DNA from: Ascoidea asiatica | Taxonomy: Eukaryota > Ascomycota > Saccharomycetes > Ascoideales > Ascoideaceae | Length of the DNA stretch: 64,000 nt | Reading direction: 5' to 3' | Assembly (NCBI GenBank): GCA_001600695.1 | Contig: BCKQ01000009.1 | Coordinates: forward strand, 186,001-250,000 | Shown here: piece after piece, positions 9,207 through 17,384 of the stretch | Position numbering within the stretch: the first letter of the stretch is position 1 | Layout: each line of letters begins with the position of its first letter | Program-made: the position numbers and the translations under genes | The notes under the pieces: generated by a model | Databases searched by the model: none | Told to the model about the DNA's origin: nothing | Seen by the model: the letters and a program-made list of their open reading frames with translations, nothing else

Positions 9207-12200
9207 ATGCAATCACTTCAAGATGGGTATTCTGATGGCCTTTTAAATCAAAATTTTAATAATAATATAAATAATATAAATAATACAAATAATGATAATT
9301 ATCCTGTAAATGATATTCATAATGATATTCATGACAATCATGATAACATTCATAATAATATTCTTAATAATATTAATGATAATGATGATGAAAATAATGA
9401 TAATAAATTATCTTCAAAAGCTTTAACTAATTTAATTAAATATACTGTATTTTCAAATATTTTCTTTAAAGTTATAAATTTCACTTTTAATCAACTTTTA
9501 TTAAAATTAATTTCACCTTCTTCTTTAGGTTTTAATGTTTATCTTGAATTTTTAATTAAATCAATATTATTTTTTTCAAGAGAAGGTATAAGAATTGCAA
9601 TTCAAAGAATTAATGATTCAAATTCAAATTTATTATCTAATACTAATACTAATAACAATAATAATAATATAATTTCAAATTTTAATAGATCAATTAAAAA
9701 AAAATATTCTTCAAATAAATTAATATTTCATGGTTCAAAATTATCTATATTACAAAGTATTATAAATTTATCTTATATTCCTTTATTTTTAGGAATTTTA
9801 TTCTCTTTAGGTATTTTAATTTGGCAATCAAATAAATTATTTGATTATTTAAAAGATTTAAATACTTTTATATTAATTATAATTTTAATTTTTGTAAGTT
9901 GTATTTTAGAGTTATTATCTGAACCTTTTTATAATTTAAATCAATTTAAATTAAATTATTTCATAAAATCTAAATTTGAATCTTTTTCTTTAACTTTAAC
10001 TTGTTCAATTAATTATTGTTTAATTTATTATTTTAAATATTATTATTTTAAACAAAATAATCAATTAAATAATCAAACTTTAGAAAATGATCAATTTGAA
10101 AATGATCAAATTGCAATTGAAATTAGAAATAAAATTAAATTTGAAAAATTAGTTGTTTTAAGTTTTGTAATTGGTAAATTTTTTCATTCTTTATTAATTT
10201 ATTCTTTATATTTCTTTGATTATAAATTAAATTTTATTAAAAATCATATATCTTCAAATTTAAAACCAACTTTATTCTTAACAAAAATTTATAAAATTAA
10301 ATATTCTCCACCAAAAAGAAATTCTTTAGATATGTTTAATATTCGTTCATTTTCTTCAAAATTAAATAATATTGATAATATTCAAAATTTTAAATTACCT
10401 CCTCCACTTCCTACTATAAATAATTCAAATAATATAAAAAATAACAACAAAAGAAAAAGTACTAATAATAATAATGATGATGATAATATTTCTTGGTATT
10501 ATTTTGATCCAATTATTTTAAATCATTGGAAAAGTGTATTCTATCAATTTTGTTTTAAACATTTCTTAACTGAAGGTGATACTTTTATTATTAATACTTT
10601 TTGTTCTTTAGAAGATCAAGGTGTTTATTCTGTAATAATAAATTATGGTTCTTTATTAACAAGATTCATTTATTTACCAATTGAAGAAAGTTTAAGAATT
10701 TATCTTACAAAATTATTAAAAGTTAATTATGATTTATCTTCAAATAATGATGATATCTTAAATTTAAATCCAAATACTCCAATTACTCCAACTCATCATA
10801 AAATTTATCATTCTCATTCTCATATAGATCCAAATTTTGATTATCCTTATGATTATAATGATATCAATGATATCAATGATAATGATAATGATTCTGATTT
10901 AGAAAAAGAAGAAGAACAAGAATTTACTACAATTCCTTCAAATTTAAATGAAAAATTTAATCAATCTCCATATTTAAATTTAAGATCTCAACAATCTCAA
11001 TCACAATCTCAACCTCAATTTCCACCTTCTTCTCAATATAGTTCAATTCCATTAAAATCAAATGAAAATATTCCCTTATCAAATTTGAAAGATTCTTGGA
11101 GAATTTTAATGATTTTATCAAAAGGTTATTTTTATTTATCAACAATAATTTTAATATTTGGTTATTTTAATTCTTCATTTTTATTAAAACTTATTCTAAC
11201 AAGTAGAAAAGAATCTCAAAATGAATTTGTAAATTCATGGTTAAATTCTCAAATTTTCAGTACAATTCCAATATATTGTATTTATTTACCATTTTTATCA
11301 ATGAATGGTATATTTGAAGCATTTTTTCAATCTTCTGCAACTCCAAAAAAAATTGATTTTTATAGTTTTTTTTTATTAATTTCAAGTTTAATTTATTTAT
11401 TTGCATCTTATATTCTTGTTAATATTATGGATCTTAAACTTACTGGATTAATTTTTGCAAATGTTTTAAATATGAGTTTAAGAATAATTTTTTGTTCAAT
11501 TTTTATTTTTAAATTTTTTAAAAAAAATTTATCTTTTTATAATATTAATTTACTTGATATGGATATTCAATTTCAAAGAAATTCAGAAATTATTAATATG
11601 AGAAAATCAAGTATTTCAACAATTCATGAAGAAAAAGAAATTGAAGAATATGAAGATGATGAGATTTTACCATTACCAAATAAAAATTCATTAATTAATA
11701 ATAATAATTCTTTAATTAATAATATCTATTCAACAAGTTCTTCAGTTCCTCCAACTCCAAGTACAGTTTCATTTGATATGAATTCAACAGTATTGGAACA
11801 TAAAAAAAAAATTTTAAATTATCAAATGCCAAAATTACAAGAAGCAAATAATATTAAAAGTTTCAAAAATATTCTTAATAAAAATTCTAAAACAAAATTT
11901 ACTGAAGATGGAAATTCAATGAATCTTAAATCATATGAAATTATAAATAATTTTAAAATTTTTATTTTTATAATTTTTGGAACATTTTTGATTCAATTTA
12001 AAGTTATAAAAATGACAGATTCTTTTACAAAACTATTTAAAAGTTTTGGATTACTAATAATTTATACACTTTCAATAATATGGAATGAAAAAAAATTTTT
12101 AATTTTTTATATTGAAAAAAATTCATATTTCATAAAAATAAAGAATTTAGGTATAAAATTTCAAAATTTCTTCAAAAGAAAAGTACGTTCTGATAAAGAA

Positions 12201-12278
12201 ACTGAAAAAGAATCAGATGATAGAAGAATTCGTCTTGCTTATCAAAGAAAAAGAAAAAATAGTAATTTAAGAATATAA
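9207..12278 (+). CDS. RFT1: ER oligosaccharide-lipid translocation protein
   Basis: A polytopic ER membrane protein required for N-glycosylation, related to the MOP flippase superfamily; whether it flips Man5GlcNAc2-PP-dolichol itself or acts otherwise is debated. Family hallmarks are present: an N-terminal FNQLLLKLISPSSLG block, FFSREGIRIAIQRI, and the central segment HWKSVFYQFCFKHFLTEGDT followed by GVYSVIINYGSL and LPIEESLRIYL. About a dozen hydrophobic segments can be counted. At 1023 residues it is nearly twice S. cerevisiae Rft1 (574). The excess is hydrophilic: an Asn/Asp-rich N-terminal tail of about 70 residues, loops at about 140-170, 380-430, 510-620, and a basic/acidic insert near 800-900 before the last membrane segments. 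Divergent from HAP3. Confidence 0.95.
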   Translation: MQSLQDGYSDGLLNQNFNNNINNINNTNNDNYPVNDIHNDIHDNHDNIHNNILNNINDNDDENNDNKLSSKALTNLIKYTVFSNIFFKVINFTFNQLLLKLISPSSLGFNVYLEFLIKSILFFSREGIRIAIQRINDSNSNLLSNTNTNNNNNNIISNFNRSIKKKYSSNKLIFHGSKLSILQSIINLSYIPLFLGILFSLGILIWQSNKLFDYLKDLNTFILIIILIFVSCILELLSEPFYNLNQFKLNYFIKSKFESFSLTLTCSINYCLIYYFKYYYFKQNNQLNNQTLENDQFENDQIAIEIRNKIKFEKLVVLSFVIGKFFHSLLIYSLYFFDYKLNFIKNHISSNLKPTLFLTKIYKIKYSPPKRNSLDMFNIRSFSSKLNNIDNIQNFKLPPPLPTINNSNNIKNNNKRKSTNNNNDDDNISWYYFDPIILNHWKSVFYQFCFKHFLTEGDTFIINTFCSLEDQGVYSVIINYGSLLTRFIYLPIEESLRIYLTKLLKVNYDLSSNNDDILNLNPNTPITPTHHKIYHSHSHIDPNFDYPYDYNDINDINDNDNDSDLEKEEEQEFTTIPSNLNEKFNQSPYLNLRSQQSQSQSQPQFPPSSQYSSIPLKSNENIPLSNLKDSWRILMILSKGYFYLSTIILIFGYFNSSFLLKLILTSRKESQNEFVNSWLNSQIFSTIPIYCIYLPFLSMNGIFEAFFQSSATPKKIDFYSFFLLISSLIYLFASYILVNIMDLKLTGLIFANVLNMSLRIIFCSIFIFKFFKKNLSFYNINLLDMDIQFQRNSEIINMRKSSISTIHEEKEIEEYEDDEILPLPNKNSLINNNNSLINNIYSTSSSVPPTPSTVSFDMNSTVLEHKKKILNYQMPKLQEANNIKSFKNILNKNSKTKFTEDGNSMNLKSYEIINNFKIFIFIIFGTFLIQFKVIKMTDSFTKLFKSFGLLIIYTLSIIWNEKKFLIFYIEKNSYFIKIKNLGIKFQNFFKRKVRSDKETEKESDDRRIRLAYQRKRKNSNLRI

Positions 12279-12590
12279 TTTTTGTATGACGTTGTCAATT
12301 TCATTTCATTCCAAAAATTAGTTTATCTTTTAATTTCAATTCTTAATATTTTATTATTCTATTTTTTTTATATTTTTATATTTTTTATTTTCCTCGTCAT
12401 ATATACTCTATATATTCTCTATATACAGTATATATGCATAGCATTTATAGCATTTTCATCATTTTAAAAAAAAAACTATGTATAGATATAATAGTGTAAT
12501 ATTCAATGTATAATAATTAATATTATTTAATTACAATAAGTACTAGTATTAGTATTATATTTACAAAAATTAAGTGAATGAATGAATGAA
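12279..12590. other. RFT1-ERV1 convergent spacer
   Basis: A 312-bp AT-rich stretch between two convergent 3' ends. It contains T-rich tracts and TA-rich runs (about 12400-12435) and a TGAATGAATGAAT repeat just before the ERV1 stop. Nothing else was recognised; it is probably shared 3' UTR and polyadenylation sequence. Confidence 0.4.
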
Positions 12591-13264
12591 TTATTCATCC
12601 CAACCATCTTTCCATCTTTTTTTCCAAAAATCACAATTAAAAATTGGTTTTCCTAGTTTTTTATTAACATGATTATGAGCATTACATAACCATAAACCAA
12701 AATCATCCTTATTATTTACATTTATTTTATTTTTTTCAATATAATTTTCAAAATCTTTACCACAAAACCAACATGGATAAAATTTTCCAAATAATTTTAT
12801 GAACTGATTCAAATCATTTTTATCTTGTAGAGATGGATTATTTGGATATTTTGCAGCTATTGAATGTAATAAAGTCCAAGAAGATTTTCCTAAAACTGCA
12901 ACATCTGGTGGTTCATCTTTTTTATATTTGAATAATGAAGAATGTTCAGTATGTTTAGATGAGGGAACTACTTTATTTGAAATAGTTTTTGGAGCACCAT
13001 GAGAAATTGATTTGAAATCAAGTAATGTATTACAAGATCGACAACTAGAGATTTTGATTATAAAAGCAGAAAAAAATGTAAAAAGAATAATGGTTAGATA
13101 AAGATTATAAAAAGAAAGAAGTGAGATTCAAAATTCAATACTTACGGTTTACCATCTTCATCATATATTATTTTTCGACCAGAAGGACCAAAGTTAGGAA
13201 AAGAAACACTTGGAGCAGCTGTTCTCGGTGGATCTACAGCATTTGTTGCTTCTTCAGATGACAT
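12591..13264 (-). CDS. ERV1: Sulfhydryl oxidase Erv1, two exons
   Basis: Exons are 13264-13146 and 13044-12591; splicing gives 573 nt, 190 residues. Erv1 is the FAD-linked thiol oxidase of the mitochondrial intermembrane space that reoxidises Mia40 and passes electrons to cytochrome c. All key cysteines are present: shuttle pair CRSC (C41, C44), active-site CxxC (C131, C134, in YPCWFC), and the structural pair C160/C177. SSWTLLH (FAD helix), AHNHVNKKL and the C-terminal KRWKDGWDE are diagnostic. The active-site dipeptide is WF, where S. cerevisiae has NW. The segment GRKIIYDEDGKPCRSCNTLL is nearly identical to S. cerevisiae, whose ERV1 also has an intron. The start ATG is the only one in exon 1. 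MSP1 is the next intact gene, as in S. cerevisiae. Confidence 0.96.
13045..13145 (-). other. ERV1: Spliceosomal intron in ERV1 (101 nt)
   Basis: The 5' splice site is GTAAGT, the branch region TATCTAACC (CTAAC core at 13097-13093 on the minus strand) and the 3' site CTCTAG, about 48 nt beyond the branch A. The intron splits the proline codon of GKP-CRSC. Removing it joins two blocks that together read as continuous Erv1; left in, the frame breaks. The branch sequence departs from the strict TACTAAC of S. cerevisiae by one base. Confidence 0.93.
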
Positions 13265-14155
13265 TGTGAATAGAATTGAGATTCAAGTTTATTATAATTC
13301 CACAACTGAATAGTTTTATATTGATTAATTGTTTATATCCATCTATTTCTCTGAAAGACATCTGAATATTTTATGCCAAACACAGTGAATAATTTATTCA
13401 TAGTTAATTTTAATTTATCATTAATAATCAAAAGAAAAGAACGGGTCTGACCCGAAGATTATAACCAGACCCGATGTTTTGTTCTAGAGAAATAAGATTC
13501 GTGTATCCGCATTATATCACATAAAAGTATATTTAAGTTTTGCACTCTTAATTACAGAATTGTGCAGATTATATGTTTCTTGATTATTTTTTTACCTCAA
13601 TTTAAATTCATATCAAAAACATGAAAAATTTAAGATGTCGACGTGTTTCTTTGAAAGGAATTGTAAGGAATAAAAAGTGTTTACCGTTATGGTATATTAC
13701 ACAAGTTTTTTTTTTTTAACTGGAGTCCTAAGGGTCTGTCAGTTAGGCCTCCACTTAAATGAAGTCCTAAATTATTAAAAAAATAACAGGACAAATTTCA
13801 CGTGTGTTCCCTTAAATCTGAGACAGAGAAAAAAATCAGTAAATTTTAGTTTTCTGTATACCTGAATTTAAGTGGAAAAAGTAACGCCAGTTAATAAATA
13901 AGTGGAGCTATAAGCTCCACTTATCTCATAACTGGAGCTCTAAGTGTCTTCCTCTTATAAGTGGAGTTCACGTGACTTCCACTTATAGCTCCACTTATCA
14001 AAAAAAAATATTATGCGAAATTGCTCTACTACTATCCAAGTTACTAGCAGAATATTGATACCATTTCAAAACATTCTTTAAGTCGATATTTTAACTGGAA
14101 GTCAATACAAATGACATACTGTATATTGTAGTAAAAGTAAAAAATAAAATCAACA
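13265..14155. other. ERV1 upstream region with palindromic repeats
   Basis: This interval holds no gene. Next to ERV1 it is ordinary AT-rich promoter sequence. At 13442-13454 there is a perfect palindrome CGGGTCTGACCCG. From about 13715 to 14000 a family of short inverted repeats built on AAGTGGAG...CTCCACTT occurs at least three times, with E-box motifs TCACGTG at 13797-13803 and TCACGTGA at 13968-13975. Its 3' 60 bp share sequence with the region upstream of the second membrane-protein pseudogene (GATATTTTA.CTG). Confidence 0.6.
13898..13924. repeat. Perfect 12-bp inverted repeat (3-nt loop)
   Basis: Arms ATAAGTGGAGCT and AGCTCCACTTAT flank the loop ATA. A sister copy without a perfect centre lies at about 13956-13985, a 30-bp imperfect palindrome with CACGTG in the middle, and a diverged pair lies at about 13720-13757. 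Together they could form a cruciform or act as paired protein sites; which, if either, cannot be told from sequence. Confidence 0.8.
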
Positions 14156-15317
14156 ATGGATGATCTCAAAGGTTTAATTAATGTGATGTTTGCAATTATT
14201 CCTGCTTTGGGAAAAGCATTCAAATTTGTACTTTATATGGCTAATTATTAAGTAAGATATCCAACATCAATTAGAAATACTTCAAATTTCATAAGAAAAA
14301 TATTTTGGTTTTTAATATTAACTTTTTCATTAAATTATGAATTTTTTCTTTTAAATTCATATCAATATGAACCAATTTTATTAATATCCCAATTGGTGAT
14401 TTCACTTCTTATATATTCTCTAATATTATCTACTTATAAAAATAAAAATTTCATCAAATTTTTCAGTCATTTCAAAAATAAAAAAATTGATAAAATTGTT
14501 ACCCACTTGAATGAAAATAAAGCAATTATTACTAATTCTAGATTTCCAAACACTTGGAAATCTAAATTGGTTTTGTTACACGTCGAGTCACGACCTGCAA
14601 GTCGTAAATTATTCAAATGGTTTGATACTAATTCTAATGATGATCAATCTTTTACCTATTATTTGCTAGTAAATGGATTTCCTATAGGAGTAAAATGTAT
14701 TGATAGTAAAAAGGATAGAAAAAATCCAAATAATCTTATTGTTGTACCACTAATATTTTTATGAATTATATATTCAAAATTTCATTTTAAACTCCTTGTT
14801 TTTAAACAGCTTCATATTCCAAATTATTATGATTGTAAAAGTGAAGCTTTATCCTTATGCAATTGTTGAATGTTTATTATTTTTATTTATAGTTTCATCT
14901 ACATTGATGAGAATTTCCGAAATTACACGAGAAGATGATAATTTCTTAATTGATTTAGAAAATGAACCTATTATAGGGTCAGCCAATGAATATAACAATG
15001 AATTCATCAATGAATCTATCAATGGGTCTGTCAATGATCCTATCAAAGATCCTATCAATGATCCTATCAAAGATCCTATCAAAGATCCTATCAATGATCA
15101 TGTCAATAATTCTATCAAAGATCCTATCAATGATCATGTCAATAATTCTGTCAATGATCATGTCAATGAATCTATCAATGAAGCCATCGATGAATCTTCC
15201 ATAACTGGTTCGATCAGAAGCAGTTTTTCTTCTGATGATAATTCTATTGACGATCTTAGTGAGAACTCTAATGATAATCTTATTGATAATATAATTCCTA
15301 TGAAATATATTAAATAA
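14156..15317 (+). pseudogene. Decayed multi-pass membrane protein gene, copy 1
   Basis: No family name was recognised. The reading frame starts at ATG 14156, meets TAA at 14249-14251, continues in frame to TGA at 14762-14764, and then resumes in another frame to 15317. Comparison with the copy at 61313-62272 shows the TAA replaces a Tyr codon (NYY versus NY-stop) and that 2 bp are missing near 14755, shifting the frame. Conserved blocks are FIRKIFWFLILT.SLNYE, a second hydrophobic segment, KNK.IDKI, PIGVKCI and KDPNNLI-like, then two hydrophobic segments and FLIDLENE. The architecture is a pair of membrane helices, a soluble middle, and another pair, resembling yeast multigene membrane families (DUP/COS-like) only in layout. 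The tail is made of 4-residue DPIN/DPIK repeats. Confidence 0.8.
15026..15180 (+). repeat. 12-bp tandem repeat array (DPIN/DPIK codons)
   Basis: Units of the form GATCCTATCAA(A/T), with variants AATGATCATGTC, repeat about a dozen times at the 3' end of pseudogene copy 1. Because the period is a multiple of three, the array keeps its frame and also opens long antisense frames that are not genes. The other family copy has an unrelated 12-bp SNEE-type array at the same place, so the tail expanded independently. Confidence 0.85.
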
Positions 15318-16238
15318 GCACAATTGCAAAGAAATGAAAGATTCAACTCTAAGTTTTTAAGAAATTGCAATTTCACTTTCCAATAAAGACACTTTTTATT
15401 TTTATCAATTTTCTCAAAAAAAACAATCTTTGCTTTTAAAGAAAATCAAATTTTTTTTTATTTTCTTTTACCACTTTTCTGGGTTGTGTGCAGTATTTTC
15501 GAGCTTCAAATCATTCGAAGCTTCAAGAATTTTCAACATCTAAAATGTTTTGATTAAACTATTATCATATATAAACAAAATTTGGAAAAATACAGAAAAT
15601 TTATCAGTAGGAAAACTAAGAAATTTAATTTAAAGAAAATAATATAAATTGGGAAATTTCTGAAAAGAGATTAAAATCAAATTCAAATAAATTTAATTTA
15701 TCGCCGACTAATTCTACAATTCTTGATTCAATTACTTTTGTTTCAAAAATAAAAACCATTTCTTATAATAACTCAAATGCAACTGTTCATTACTTTATCA
15801 CTTTATCACTTAATCACTTTATCAGATATTAGATATCAGATATATTGACTGAACTGTTCTTTGATATCTTTAGTTTTGTTTACTTATTGTAGACGTATAT
15901 TAAATAAAGTCTTGCGCTCTTAATTACAAAAATTGTTAAATTTGAACGCACTTTGACACGCACTATTTTTGCAAGCTGAATCCGACACGGAGGCCTCAGC
16001 GTTGTTTTTTCTTCGATCCAATGGTCTTGGACTTGGAAGCAGTTCAAATATTTTTATTAAATTATTAAATTATTAACTTATTAATTTAATGGGGTTTAAA
16101 ATTGTAAAGTGATATAAAAATATTAACTTTAATTATCAAAGAGAAGATAAAAGAAAAGTAATAATTGAAAAAGTAATAAGTGATTAATTGTAATCACATA
16201 GAATATATATATATATATATATATTGAATGGAAATAAA
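15318..16238. other. Spacer before MSP1, with decayed insert
   Basis: The first part is AT-rich and featureless apart from T runs. From about 15497 to 15535 and 15580 to 15755 it carries fragments of the SET5-like locus (separate entry). Near 15787-15826 an ACTTTATC short repeat is followed by ATATCTGATATC-like palindromes. At 15911-15935 the motif TTGCGCTCTTAATTACA repeats a sequence found at 13539-13555. A slightly GC-richer block (15940-16040) and an AT dinucleotide run (16203-16224) precede the MSP1 ATG. Confidence 0.5.
15580..15755 (+). pseudogene. Decayed fragment of the SET5-like gene
   Basis: About 175 bp match codons in the SET5-like gene at 42776-42960 with high identity: TTTGGAAAAA, ACAGAAAATTTATCA.TAGGAAAA.T, ATAATATAAATTGGGAAATTTCTGAAAAG (in pieces), and CTTGATTCAATTACTTTTG. 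Relative to that gene it lacks about 9 bp near 15595 and has one extra T near 15630 that shifts the frame straight into TAA. A second block at 15497-15535 matches the SET5-like upstream region at 42224-42262 (GAGCTTCAAATC.TTCGAAGCTTCA). The bulk of the gene, including the whole SET domain, is absent, so it is a non-functional relic. Direction of copying is inferred from the intact locus. Confidence 0.85.
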
Positions 16239-17384
16239 ATGAGAACATTGGGTGTTAAAGATTATGTTACAGAATTAGTTTTATCTGTTAGTGCTGGAGT
16301 TGCAGTTTATTATATTGTTAATTCATTTTTAAAATTAATTGATATTGATAATGGGCCAAGTGGATTAAAATCAAAAGAAACAAATAAAAATATTGGTAAT
16401 AATTTTAAAAAATTAAAAATACATAATCCAAAATTAAAAAATATTAAAATAAGTGATTTTAATACATATGAATTATATATTTTAGAAAGTGTAATATTTC
16501 CAAATGAAATTAATATAAAATTTAAAGATATTGGAGGTTTAGAAGATATTATTGAAGAAATTAAAGAAAATATAATATTACCATTAAATTTACCAAATGA
16601 TTTTTTTAAAAATTATTCAAAATTAATTGAAATTCCAAAAGGTATATTATTATATGGACCACCAGGATGTGGTAAAACAATGTTAGCAAAAGCGATTAGT
16701 AATGAATCAAATTCAAATTTTATGAATATTAGATTATCAACAATAATGGATAAATGGTATGGAGAATCAAATAAAATTATTAATGCAATTTTTACTTTAG
16801 CAAATAAAATTCAACCATGTATAATATTTATTGATGAAATTGATTCATTATTAAGAAAAAGAGAATCAAGTGATCATGAAATAACATCAAATATAAAAAG
16901 TGAATTTATGTCATTATGGGATGGACTACAAACTAATGATAATAGCAATAATAATGATAATAATATGGAAAATAATAATAAAATTATAGTTTTAGGTGCA
17001 ACAAATAGACCAAATGATATAGATTCTGCATTTTTAAGAAGATTTTCGAAAAAATTTGAAATTAAAAAACCAAATTCTAAAGAAAGATTAAATATTTTAA
17101 AAATTTTATTAGAAGATACAAAAATTGATAAAGAATTATTTGATTGGGATAAATTAGTTGAATTAACTAATGGGTTTACAGGTAGTGATTTAAAAGAATT
17201 ATGTAGAGATGCAGTAATGAAAAAAATGAGAAAATATCTAAAAAATACTTTAAATAATGATATTTCAATTGGTAATACAAAAAAAGTTATAATTCCTCCA
17301 AGTTCAAATGAATCTATGCCTGGTTTAACTATTGAAGACTTTGATTTCGATTCAACAAAGAAAATATTATACAATTTCAATTGA
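16239..17384 (+). CDS. MSP1: Msp1 AAA+ ATPase (mitochondrial outer membrane)
   Basis: A 381-residue AAA+ protein that extracts mislocalised tail-anchored proteins from the mitochondrial and peroxisomal membranes. A single hydrophobic segment lies near residues 12-35 (VLSVSAGVAVYYIVNSFL), followed by the linker and one AAA domain: IGGLEDIIEEIKE, Walker A GPPGCGKT near 140, KWYGESNK pore-loop region, Walker B IIFIDEID near 197, arginine-finger segment LRRFSKKFEI and the sensor-2 region GSDLKELCRDA. Length fits S. cerevisiae Msp1 (362). A frame extends to TTG at 16224, but the first ATG is at 16239. An Asn-rich insert of about 15 residues precedes the second region of homology. Fidgetin/katanin-type paralogues lack this N-terminal anchor. 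Confidence 0.95.
   Translation: MRTLGVKDYVTELVLSVSAGVAVYYIVNSFLKLIDIDNGPSGLKSKETNKNIGNNFKKLKIHNPKLKNIKISDFNTYELYILESVIFPNEINIKFKDIGGLEDIIEEIKENIILPLNLPNDFFKNYSKLIEIPKGILLYGPPGCGKTMLAKAISNESNSNFMNIRLSTIMDKWYGESNKIINAIFTLANKIQPCIIFIDEIDSLLRKRESSDHEITSNIKSEFMSLWDGLQTNDNSNNNDNNMENNNKIIVLGATNRPNDIDSAFLRRFSKKFEIKKPNSKERLNILKILLEDTKIDKELFDWDKLVELTNGFTGSDLKELCRDAVMKKMRKYLKNTLNNDISIGNTKKVIIPPSSNESMPGLTIEDFDFDSTKKILYNFN

Noticed and set aside
15026-15180. Regular repeats resembling a CRISPR array
   Set aside because: Contiguous 12-bp tandem coding repeats with no unique spacers, in a eukaryotic genome.
14855-15329. Antisense and alternate-frame ORFs of up to 116 codons with IGSL/DRII/LSMI repeats
   Set aside because: Shadows of the 12-bp repeat array, which stays open in several frames because its period is a multiple of three.
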